Source: Acidiflorens sp963841945
GTDB lineage: Bacteria > Acidobacteriota > Terriglobia > Terriglobales > Acidobacteriaceae
Assembly (NCBI GenBank): GCA_963841945.1
Contig: CAWJFC010000018.1
Location: forward strand, 1 to 64,000
Reading direction: 5' to 3'
DNA length: 64,000 nt
Part shown: positions 8,012 to 15,480 of the stretch, one piece after another
Numbering within the stretch: the stretch's first letter is position 1
Layout of the letters: each line of letters starts with the position of its first letter
Notes under the pieces: model-generated
Told to the model about the DNA's origin: nothing
Seen by the model: the letters and a program-made list of their open reading frames with translations, nothing else
Databases searched by the model: none
Translations under genes and position numbers: made by a program

Positions 8012-8719
8012 GTGGGCGATTTTGCAGGAGCGATCGGAGCCCGACTCGAAGAATCGGCCGTTATTGCTGAACTGAAGGCCGGTTCCGAGGACGCCTATGC
8101 GTGGCTCATCGGCGAATTCCACCAGCCCATTTACGGCCTCATCTACCGCCTGGTGAATGACCCCTCTGATGCGGCGGATACCACCCAGGAAGTATTTCTC
8201 AAAGTCTTTCGCGGGATGAAACATTTCCATGGCGAATCCAGCCTGAAGACCTGGATCTATCGGATCGCCCTGCACGAGGCCTCGAACCGGCGGCGCTGGT
8301 GGTTCCGGCACAAGGCGCAGGAGACGTCGATCGATCCGATCGAGGGAGGGGATGTCGAGTTCGCTGCGGAGACCAAGTTGGTCGATCGCGGCGAGTCCCC
8401 GTTCGAGCAATTCGCGCACGGTGAGGTGCAGGCCGCGGTGGCAGAAGGGCTCACTCACGTGCCGGAGCCATACAAAACCGCGCTGATTCTGCGCGACCTG
8501 GAAGAGATGTCCTACGACGAGATCGCCGAGGTTTTGCAGATTTCATTAGGCACGGTGAAATCGAGAATTACGCGTGGCCGGGGCGCTTTGCGAAAAAGAT
8601 TAGCGGCCTATGTCCGGGAAGTGGGTCCCGAATTGGGACTGAAATCGCCCGCTCGAGAAGATGCTGCGGGTGAGGGCCTGAGGTCGAGTGGGGGTAGAGA
8701 GGTTGAGGTGACGCCATGA
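8012..8719 (+). CDS. ECF-type RNA polymerase sigma factor
   Basis: A 235-residue sigma-70 family factor. Region 2 (about 22-100) includes ELKAGSEDAYAWLIGEF and the DAADTTQEVFLKVFRGM stretch that binds core polymerase and the -10 element. Region 4 (about 145-200) has the helix-turn-helix EMSYDEIAEVLQISLGTVKS. There is no region 1 or 3, as in the ECF/RpoE group. The start is GTG. A C-terminal extension of about 30 charged residues follows region 4. The stop overlaps the anti-sigma start (ATGA at 8716), so the two are co-translated. A TATAAT hexamer lies about 35 bp upstream (7973-7978). The signal sensed is presumably envelope stress, inferred from the partner's topology. Confidence 0.93.
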   Translation: MGDFAGAIGARLEESAVIAELKAGSEDAYAWLIGEFHQPIYGLIYRLVNDPSDAADTTQEVFLKVFRGMKHFHGESSLKTWIYRIALHEASNRRRWWFRHKAQETSIDPIEGGDVEFAAETKLVDRGESPFEQFAHGEVQAAVAEGLTHVPEPYKTALILRDLEEMSYDEIAEVLQISLGTVKSRITRGRGALRKRLAAYVREVGPELGLKSPAREDAAGEGLRSSGGREVEVTP

Positions 8720-9393
8720 AGTGCGCCGAATACAAGCGGCTGCTTTCTCCGTATCTCGATGGCCAGGTGAGCGGGGCCGAGATGTTTGAACTGCAGAATC
8801 ACATGAAGGGATGCGGCAGTTGCGCTCGTGAATATGCCGAAACGCAACGCACACTTCAAATGATCGTGGCCTTGAACAAGGCCAGGGTGAAGGCACCGGC
8901 CGATCTGCCATTGCGTTTGCGGCTGGCTATTTCACGGGAGTCGAAGCAGGCGCGCCGCCGGCGTTTTGAAGGCGCGATGGTGAGGCTGAGAAATTCCATC
9001 GATGCCTTTATGTTTCCAGTGACAGCGGGCGCGGTCAGCGCGGTGCTGATCTTTGGAATCCTGCTCGGGTTTTTTGCCCTGCCGCAACAACTTCAGGCGA
9101 GCAGTTCCGACGTTCCTTCCATGCTGTATGTTGCGCCGCAACTGAAGCAGTCGGTATTTGGCACCTCGCTCGGCATGGTGGGAGAAGACTCGGTGGTCGT
9201 AGAAGCCTACATCGACGCCAATGGCCGGGTTGAGGACTATAAGATCCTGTCGCAATCGGGCGACAGCAAAACTGCCTTGCCGCAGGTCAAGAACCTGCTG
9301 ATCTTCACTACCTTCAGCCCCGCGCTCTCGATGGGCGTGCCGATTCCAAGCCGGGCCGTTCTATCCTTTTCGAAGATCAGTGTAAAAGGGTAG
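8716..9393 (+). CDS. Transmembrane zinc-finger anti-sigma factor
   Basis: A 225-residue protein. The N-terminal anti-sigma domain has the zinc-binding His29-x3-Cys33-x2-Cys36 motif (HMKGCGSC) of the ZAS/zf-HC2 family, which holds ECF factors inactive. One transmembrane helix (about 101-122) places the C-terminal half outside. That half (about 150-220) ends in a TonB-C-like fold pattern (VEAYIDANGRVEDYKI, then AVLSFSKISVKG). It overlaps the sigma gene by 4 bp, so it is its cognate regulator. Release of the sigma factor by proteolysis or a redox change at the Cys pair is the family norm; which applies here cannot be told. Confidence 0.9.
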   Translation: MKCAEYKRLLSPYLDGQVSGAEMFELQNHMKGCGSCAREYAETQRTLQMIVALNKARVKAPADLPLRLRLAISRESKQARRRRFEGAMVRLRNSIDAFMFPVTAGAVSAVLIFGILLGFFALPQQLQASSSDVPSMLYVAPQLKQSVFGTSLGMVGEDSVVVEAYIDANGRVEDYKILSQSGDSKTALPQVKNLLIFTTFSPALSMGVPIPSRAVLSFSKISVKG

Positions 9394-9521
9394 AGGCAGT
9401 TCCGATTCTCGGTTGCCAGTTCCCGGTGAAGAAGAGCCCAGGGACGGTCGTTTGACCTCGCCATTCGCAAGTTCGTAAACTACTCGCAGCCTGCTGCGCG
9501 CGACGTCTCTGGAGGGATTTC

Positions 9522-11030
9522 CTGGTTCGACATTTCGTACTTGCGTTGATTCTGAGTTTTGCCTTATTTGCGGCACCGCTTGCTTTGGCGCAAGGTCATC
9601 CCGCGGTTTCCCTGGAGACGAGTGAAACGCTGTTCACGGTTCTGACCGCCATGAACACCTGCGGGTATGACCAGGAACTCGACGCCTCCGACCCGCTGCG
9701 TTTTCAGATCCGGGCCGAAGTTGCCAAGGCCATTCAGATTCCCGGCACCGACAAAGTGGTCGCTCCGATGTGCGAGTTCTACAAGCATCATCGGGCCGGC
9801 GACCCGAGCCACGATCTCTCACAATACGTTTCTCTCGCGCTTTACTTGGGTGATCCCCCGGCCTTCACACCCAAGCTAAAGGACGACGATTTACCGCCCG
9901 ATGCGGCAGCGGTAGTGGACATCGTTCCTTTCATGAAAGCTTTCTATGAGAGGGTCGGGCTGCACAAAGTCTGGTTACGGCATCAGGCGCAGTTCGAGCG
10001 GATGGTTGAGGTTTATCATGAGCCGCTGGCGAAAATGACGTTCGATACCGAGATCTACCTGAAGCTGGCGTCGGCGGGCTATCTTGGGCGTCAGTTTACG
10101 GTCTACGTGGATGCCATGGGCGCTCCTTCACAGACCAACGCGCGGAATTATGCGTCGGACTACTATGTCGTCTTTTCCCCGAGTCCCACCACAGCGATCA
10201 AGATGCAGCAGATCCGGCACACCTACCTGCACTATGTTCTCGACCCGCTGGCGCTGAAGAGCAACATATCCCTGACCCGGTTGCAACCGATTCTGCAGGC
10301 GGTGCAGGCGGCTCCGATGGACGAGGCGTTCAAGAGCAGCGTTTCTCTGCTGGTGACCGAATGCATGGTGCGGGCGATTGAACTGAGGGTCGATTCCTCG
10401 AAAAACGAAGATCAGCGCAAACAGGTGCTCGACCAGGACGATAAGGAAGGATTTGTGCTGACGCGCTCTTTCTACGATCTGCTGGGCGCGTTTGAAAAGG
10501 ATCCGATCAGTTTGCGCAACGCCTATCCCGGATTGCTGAGTGCCATTGACGTTGGAAAAGAGGCGAAACGGGCTAAGCGTATCGAATTTTCGAGCGAGGC
10601 AGCGCCGGAAATTGTGCGCCAGGAACGTCAGAAGAGCGAACATTTGTTGATGCATGCGGAGCGCGAGCTTTCGGAGGGCAACGCGAAACTGGCCCAGCAG
10701 CTTGCACTCCAGGCGCTGGAAGAGCAGCAGGATGATCCCGGCAAAGCATTCTTCGTGCTCGCGCAGGTTGCCTCGGCGAACGGTGACATGGAGGGCGCGA
10801 CTTCCTACTTCCAGAAGGCGCTCAACACCGCGCATGAGCCCAAGGTTATTGCATGGTCGCACGTTTATCTGGGGCGGATTTTTGATTTGAAGGAAGAGCG
10901 CGACGCGGCATTAAATGAGTATCATGCCGCCTTGACGGCGGCAGGCACGGAGATACCCGAGGCAAAAGTGGCGGCTGAACGCGGGCTGGGGCAGCCCTAC
11001 GAACCACAAGGTCCGAAGCGGCCGGACTGA
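9522..11030 (+). CDS. Secreted protein with C-terminal TPR repeats
   Basis: About 500 residues: an N-terminal signal peptide (VRHFVLALILSFALFAAP, cleavage near ALAQG), a long helical region of unknown function with conserved-looking aromatic and acidic patches, and two or three TPR units at the C-terminus (about 375-495, including the stretches LAQVASANGDMEGATSYFQK and YLGRIFDLKEERDAALNEYH). The start is uncertain. A strong GGAGGG ribosome-binding site at 9511-9516 is correctly spaced for CTG 9522, which also gives the positively charged n-region a signal peptide needs. The alternative TTG 9546 has no such site. It follows the sigma/anti-sigma pair by about 130 bp and may be controlled separately. 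Function unknown. Confidence 0.78.
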   Translation: MVRHFVLALILSFALFAAPLALAQGHPAVSLETSETLFTVLTAMNTCGYDQELDASDPLRFQIRAEVAKAIQIPGTDKVVAPMCEFYKHHRAGDPSHDLSQYVSLALYLGDPPAFTPKLKDDDLPPDAAAVVDIVPFMKAFYERVGLHKVWLRHQAQFERMVEVYHEPLAKMTFDTEIYLKLASAGYLGRQFTVYVDAMGAPSQTNARNYASDYYVVFSPSPTTAIKMQQIRHTYLHYVLDPLALKSNISLTRLQPILQAVQAAPMDEAFKSSVSLLVTECMVRAIELRVDSSKNEDQRKQVLDQDDKEGFVLTRSFYDLLGAFEKDPISLRNAYPGLLSAIDVGKEAKRAKRIEFSSEAAPEIVRQERQKSEHLLMHAERELSEGNAKLAQQLALQALEEQQDDPGKAFFVLAQVASANGDMEGATSYFQKALNTAHEPKVIAWSHVYLGRIFDLKEERDAALNEYHAALTAAGTEIPEAKVAAERGLGQPYEPQGPKRPD

Positions 11031-11208
11031 CTCGTTGAATTTGCCGGGCATGGCACAGTGCCGTAGTGAGTCTCGAACACACGCGCCGTTCGCCAGCGGG
11101 ATGATAAAGTTATTTCACCCGTAGAATCTTCTTGAGCAGTCGTGATTGCGGCGGGCAGCGAGACCTTGGAAATATCCCTGGATTCGATCCGGGACTTATG
11201 GAGAAATC

Positions 11209-12153
11209 ATGAAACGAGCGGCAATTATTTTTGCAATCCTGAGCATGGCGGTTTGGGCGGGAGCACAGACGAGCGCGAGTCCGAAGACACCCGCGTCAGG
11301 CCAGCCGGCGGCTGGGCAAGGAGCGACTGGCCAAGGAGCGGCAGCGCAAGGAGCAACCGCCGGAACCGCAGCGCCTGCGGCAAAGCGTCCGCCACAAGCC
11401 AAGACGACGCCCGAGTACGATGCCTACAAAGCGGCCACCGCTAACGCCGATGCGGCCACGATGGAAAAGGCGGCCGACGATTTCGCCACCAAATTCCCGG
11501 ACAGCGAACTGCGCGTTCTTCTCTTTAAGAACGATATGCACCTGTACCAAAACGCCAACAATGCGGAGAAAACGGAAGAGCTGGGGCGGAAGTTGCTGGC
11601 CATCGACCCGGATGATCCGGATGCTCTGACCATGGTGGCTGAAGTGATCGCCGAACGCACGCGCGATACCGACATTAACAAGACTGAACGTTATGAAGAG
11701 GGCCTGAAGATGGCGAACCGGGCGCTTACGACCATTGATACCGACGTGGCTGTGCCGCCAGGCACACCACCGGAAAGAGTAGAAGCCTACAAGTCCGGCC
11801 TGCGAGCGCAGGCGTATTCTACGATGGGCACGATCGAGTACAACAAGACCAATTATGCGGGCGCGCAAGAGGACTTTCAGAAGGCGATCGATGCCTATCC
11901 CAGCCAGCCTTATGCTCCGGATGTGCTCCGCCTCGCGCTCTCTTTGGACAAGCAGGGGAAATATGAGGACGCCCTCAAGGCGGCCAACCGTGCGGTGGAA
12001 TTGAGCCAGGAAAGCAGTCCGATTGGTGGCTCCGCGCGGCGCGAGCAGGACCGCTTGCAGAAGTTGACGGGGCATGTTCCGGCAACGCCGAGCCAGACTC
12101 CGGCGGCGCAACCAGCGCAAACTCCGCCCCAGAGCCAGCCTCCCAACAAATAA
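11209..12153 (+). CDS. Secreted TPR-repeat protein
   Basis: A 314-residue protein starting at ATG 11209, preceded by GGAG at the right distance; the frame is open further upstream, but the signal peptide MKRAAIIFAILSMAVWAGA fixes this start. A Gln/Ala/Gly low-complexity segment (about 28-55, repeats of GQGA) follows, then TPR-like helices (about 70-285, including YSTMGTIEYNKTNYAGAQED and LRLALSLDKQGKYEDALKAA) and a Pro/Gln tail. Such proteins usually serve as periplasmic or outer-membrane scaffolds. It lies between another secreted TPR gene and rnc in the same direction, with gaps of 178 and 51 bp. No catalytic motif is seen. Confidence 0.85.
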   Translation: MKRAAIIFAILSMAVWAGAQTSASPKTPASGQPAAGQGATGQGAAAQGATAGTAAPAAKRPPQAKTTPEYDAYKAATANADAATMEKAADDFATKFPDSELRVLLFKNDMHLYQNANNAEKTEELGRKLLAIDPDDPDALTMVAEVIAERTRDTDINKTERYEEGLKMANRALTTIDTDVAVPPGTPPERVEAYKSGLRAQAYSTMGTIEYNKTNYAGAQEDFQKAIDAYPSQPYAPDVLRLALSLDKQGKYEDALKAANRAVELSQESSPIGGSARREQDRLQKLTGHVPATPSQTPAAQPAQTPPQSQPPNK

Positions 12154-12204
12154 CATTGGCGAATCAGCTTTTTCTAACTACGGGGACGAATTCGCCACTT
12201 TCTG

Positions 12205-13008
12205 ATGAAGTCACGCGAACTCATGGCGCTGGAAGAGAGCTTGGGACATCGCTTCCAGCGTCAGGAATTGCTGGAGCAGGCGCTCACCCATAGTTCGCAG
12301 GCGCGCGAGGCCGAGGCGGCGGCTGCATCTACACCCAAGCCGATCGCGTTGGGCCGGGGCGACAACGAACTACTTGAATTCCTCGGGGACGCGGTGCTCG
12401 GACTGGTGGCCAGCGAGACGCTCTTCCATCGCTTTCCGGAATTGCACGAAGGACATCTTTCAAAGCTCCGCGCACACCTGGTTGGGCAGCGGCATCTGCT
12501 GCGCGTGGCGGAACAATTGCAGATTGGCAGCTTCATGCGCCTCGGCCGCGGTGAGGAAAAAAGCGGCGGACGGACCAAGGCAAGCCTGCTGGTCGATGCC
12601 CTCGAGGCCATTCTAGCGGCGCTCTATCTGGATGGCGGATGGCAGGTGGCGCGCGATTTTATCGTGCGCTGCATTCTGGAGCCGGAACTGGCGCAGATGA
12701 ACCTGGAGTCGAGCGCGATGCCGGTCATGGATTTCAAGTCCGCGCTGCAAGAGGCCTTGCAGGCGAGCGGCCGCGCGCAACCCCTCTACGTGCTGGTGAA
12801 GGAGGAGGGACCGGAACACCGGAAGACATTCACCGTAGAGGCAAGGCTGCCCGAGATGGATATAGTGCAGTTTGTGGGCCGCGCGGAAGGCGCCACCAAG
12901 AAGCGCGCCGAACAAGAGGCGGCGCGCCAGCTTCTGGAGCACCTGGGGGCAAAACCATCCGAGCCGCGGGCGACCATCGCGGAATCGAATACAGGGAAGG
13001 GTACATAG
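12205..13008 (+). CDS. rnc: Ribonuclease III
   Basis: A 267-residue RNase III, the double-strand-specific endonuclease that matures rRNA and processes structured RNAs. The catalytic domain carries the signature NELLEFLGDAVLG (Glu58 and Asp62 as metal ligands) and the second acidic pair in DALEAILAALYLDGG (Asp131, Glu134). The C-terminal double-stranded RNA-binding domain runs from about 183 to 252 and ends in the basic helix ATKKRAEQEAARQLLEHL. An insertion of about 15 residues rich in Ala (36-50) precedes the signature. The gene leads a same-strand series that continues into three signal peptidase genes after a short tandem repeat. Confidence 0.96.
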   Translation: MKSRELMALEESLGHRFQRQELLEQALTHSSQAREAEAAAASTPKPIALGRGDNELLEFLGDAVLGLVASETLFHRFPELHEGHLSKLRAHLVGQRHLLRVAEQLQIGSFMRLGRGEEKSGGRTKASLLVDALEAILAALYLDGGWQVARDFIVRCILEPELAQMNLESSAMPVMDFKSALQEALQASGRAQPLYVLVKEEGPEHRKTFTVEARLPEMDIVQFVGRAEGATKKRAEQEAARQLLEHLGAKPSEPRATIAESNTGKGT

Positions 13009-13012
13009 TGCC

Positions 13013-13051
13013 GAGGGATAGTAGGGAGGGATAGTCTAGAGGGATAGTGCC
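13013..13051 (+). repeat. Tandem repeat, three 13-bp units
   Basis: GAGGGATAGT recurs at 13013, 13026 and 13039, exactly 13 bp apart, directly after the rnc stop codon and before the first signal peptidase gene. Each unit is purine-rich and Shine-Dalgarno-like. Function unknown. Confidence 0.7.
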
Positions 13052-13085
13052 GAGCGAGAGTCTCGGGGGAATTATTTAGTTATCC

Positions 13086-13835
13086 ATGTCATGGAGCGAA
13101 AAAATCCTGACCGGCGACTGGGCTTCGACCATTCAAGCGGTCGCGGAGGCAGTCGTGACCGCGATTTTTGTGGTGACCTTTGTCATCCAGGCCTTCACGA
13201 TTCCGTCGGAGTCGATGGAGCAGACCTTGCTGGTCGGCGATTATGTTCTGGTGGATAAGTTCTGTTACGGGATCGGCGACACATGGCGCCATTTCTTGCC
13301 CTACCGCACCGTGCAGCACGACGACATCGTGGTTTTTCATTATCCCGTGAATCCGGCACAGGATTTTGTGAAGCGTGTGATCGGCGTCCCGGGCGACCGC
13401 ATCCGCATGGTGAACAAGCAGGTCTTCATCAACGGGGTTCTACAGCAAGAGGCATTCGCGCAGTTTATCACCAAGGGCCTGAATTCTTACCGGGATGATT
13501 TCCCGCGACTGGAGTCTCCTGACTACCAGGTCGATGCAAGATGGTGGAAGGAGATGCCGAAGTTGGTGGAGGACCATCAGTTGATCGTGCCCGAAGGGAA
13601 CTACTTTGTGATGGGAGATAATCGCGATGACAGCCAGGACAGCCGCTACTGGGGATTTGTCCCGCGCGAAAATATCATTGGGCGTCCCATCATGATCTAC
13701 TGGTCCTCGGCGAATCCGAGCAACGACCTTACCGGATCGCCGAGCGCGGGTGATAGACTTTATCACTTCGCTTATGCGTTAACGCACGTTTTTCAAACCA
13801 CGCGCTGGACGCGAACGTTCCGGTTCGTGCGCTGA
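13086..13835 (+). CDS. lepB: Signal peptidase I, first of three tandem copies
   Basis: A 249-residue S26-family signal peptidase that cleaves signal peptides on the outer face of the cytoplasmic membrane. One N-terminal transmembrane helix (about 17-38) is followed by the catalytic serine in IPSESMEQTLL (Ser43), the general base Lys96 in FVKRVIGVPGDRI, and the conserved GDNRDDSQDSRYWGFVP box. ATG 13086 and 13091 are both possible. It is the most divergent of the three copies, lacking their acidic N-terminal extension. The next copy starts 14 bp after its stop, so the three are likely one transcript. Confidence 0.95.
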   Translation: MSWSEKILTGDWASTIQAVAEAVVTAIFVVTFVIQAFTIPSESMEQTLLVGDYVLVDKFCYGIGDTWRHFLPYRTVQHDDIVVFHYPVNPAQDFVKRVIGVPGDRIRMVNKQVFINGVLQQEAFAQFITKGLNSYRDDFPRLESPDYQVDARWWKEMPKLVEDHQLIVPEGNYFVMGDNRDDSQDSRYWGFVPRENIIGRPIMIYWSSANPSNDLTGSPSAGDRLYHFAYALTHVFQTTRWTRTFRFVR

Positions 13836-13849
13836 TCGAGCATTACGAA

Positions 13850-14635
13850 ATGGACAACGACGCAAACAAAAACGTGGAGAAAGTTCTCGCAGAGGAACCT
13901 CGGGAAACCGTGGTTGAATTTCTGGCCTCGATCGCCGGACTGCTGGCGACCGTGCTGTTCATCATGACCTTTGTCTTCCAGACCTTTGCCATCCCTTCGA
14001 GTTCCATGGAGAACACCCTGCTGATCGGCGACCATGTGCTGGTCGACCGGGAGAGCTTTGCCCCGAAAACCTCGTGGGTTGGGCCGCTCATCCCCTACCG
14101 CGCCGTTCGCCGGGAGGACACGGCAGTTTTTCTTTCGCCCGAGCAGCCGGGGCTTTTTCTAGTGAAGCGCATCATCGGAGTTCCGGGAGACCGCATTCAC
14201 CTGCGCGATGGCGTGGTCTACCGCAACGGGCAGAAGTTGGATGAGCCTTATGTGAAACACGTCCTGGCAGGCGATTACAACCCCTATCGCGATGACTTTC
14301 CGGCTGTTGCTCCTTCGCCGGGCTGGGGTGTGCGCAACGAGAAGTGGCGTGAGGAGATGCCAGCGCATGTGCAGGGCGGCGACATTGTGGTGCCTCCCAA
14401 CAGTTATTTCGCCATGGGCGATAACCGTGACGTGAGTTATGACAGCCGCTATTGGGGTTTCATTCCGCAGGCAAATGTGATCGGCCGGCCTTTGTTTATT
14501 TACTGGTCGTTTATCACGCCGCCCGATGAATATGAAAACCAGGGCGCCGGTGATCGAGTGCAGGCGCTACTTCACACCGTGGTTCACTTTTTCGATGAGA
14601 CACGCTGGTCGCGCACGCTGAGGATCGTCAAGTGA
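13850..14635 (+). CDS. lepB: Signal peptidase I, second of three tandem copies
   Basis: A 261-residue S26 signal peptidase. A short charged N-terminus precedes the membrane helix (about 24-46). The catalytic Ser52 lies in IPSSSMENTLL, Lys106 in LVKRIIGVPGDRI, and the GDNRDVSYDSRYWGFIP box is intact. It resembles the third copy more than the first (shared EFLASIAG helix start, PNSYFAMGDNRDVSYDSR and DETRWSRTLRI end), which suggests a recent duplication. Its stop overlaps the GTG start of the third copy. Three complete copies suggest specialised substrates or high export demand; the sequence does not show which. Confidence 0.95.
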   Translation: MDNDANKNVEKVLAEEPRETVVEFLASIAGLLATVLFIMTFVFQTFAIPSSSMENTLLIGDHVLVDRESFAPKTSWVGPLIPYRAVRREDTAVFLSPEQPGLFLVKRIIGVPGDRIHLRDGVVYRNGQKLDEPYVKHVLAGDYNPYRDDFPAVAPSPGWGVRNEKWREEMPAHVQGGDIVVPPNSYFAMGDNRDVSYDSRYWGFIPQANVIGRPLFIYWSFITPPDEYENQGAGDRVQALLHTVVHFFDETRWSRTLRIVK

Positions 14636-15480
14636 AAGCGAAAACCTCCATACCCGCAGAAGCGAAACTGACACGGGCGAAGAAGGCGTTGAAAGACGAA
14701 GAAGAAGAACAGACTCCGCCCGAAGAAAAGCCTCACGAGTCGGCGGTCGAATTCCTGGCCTCGATTGCCGGAGTGCTGATCACGGGCCTCTTTATCATCA
14801 CATTTATTCTGCAGGCGTTTGAAATCCCCTCCAGTTCGATGGAGGATACACTGCTGATTGGCGATCACGTTTTCGTGAATCGCGAGCGTTTTGCCGCGCC
14901 CACCCGTTGGCTGGGACCACTGCTGCCTTATCACGATCCAAAGGACGGCGACACCGTGGTATTCCTCTCTCCCGCGGAGCATGGCCTGTTTGTCGTGAAG
15001 CGGATTATCGGCGTGCCTGGCGACCGCATCCACCTGCTCGACGATGTGGTCTACCGGAACGGACAGAAGCTCGACGAACCCTACGTCCAACATAAGGGCG
15101 ATCCCAGCGATCCTTATGGAGAGCGCCGTCCCTATCGTATGAATTTTCCTGCTGTCTCGCCATCGAGCGCCGATAGTCTCGCTCCTGATTGGGAGTCCGA
15201 GTTGAGTTCGCACGTCGTTGGTCAGGACATTGTGGTGCCGCCGAACAGCTATTTCGCCATGGGCGACAATCGCGATGTCAGCTATGACAGCCGCTACTGG
15301 GGCTTTATTCCGCGTCCCAACATCATTGGGCGCCCCATGTTCATTTACTGGTCGTTTATCACTCCGCCAGACCAGTATCAAATGACCGACATGGGCGACC
15401 GGCTTGGATTTCTCGCGCATACCGTCATTCACTTTTTCGATGAGACACGCTGGAAGCGTACTCTGCGGATCATAAAGTGA
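14632..15480 (+). CDS. lepB: Signal peptidase I, third of three tandem copies
   Basis: A 282-residue S26 signal peptidase starting at GTG 14632 inside the stop of the previous gene (GTGA). It has a longer, highly charged N-terminal extension (1-38) than the other copies. Ser69 in IPSSSMEDTLL and Lys123 in VVKRIIGVPGDRI form the catalytic dyad, and GDNRDVSYDSRYWGFIP is conserved. Its stop in turn overlaps the GTG start of the AsmA-like gene, so all are translationally coupled. The extension may contact a cytoplasmic partner; this is speculation. Confidence 0.95.
   Translation: MKAKTSIPAEAKLTRAKKALKDEEEEQTPPEEKPHESAVEFLASIAGVLITGLFIITFILQAFEIPSSSMEDTLLIGDHVFVNRERFAAPTRWLGPLLPYHDPKDGDTVVFLSPAEHGLFVVKRIIGVPGDRIHLLDDVVYRNGQKLDEPYVQHKGDPSDPYGERRPYRMNFPAVSPSSADSLAPDWESELSSHVVGQDIVVPPNSYFAMGDNRDVSYDSRYWGFIPRPNIIGRPMFIYWSFITPPDQYQMTDMGDRLGFLAHTVIHFFDETRWKRTLRIIK

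Noticed and set aside
10128..10862. 244-codon minus-strand frame opposite the secreted TPR protein
   Set aside because: The plus-strand frame has a signal peptide, ribosome-binding site and TPRs; the minus frame has Arg/His-rich nonsense.
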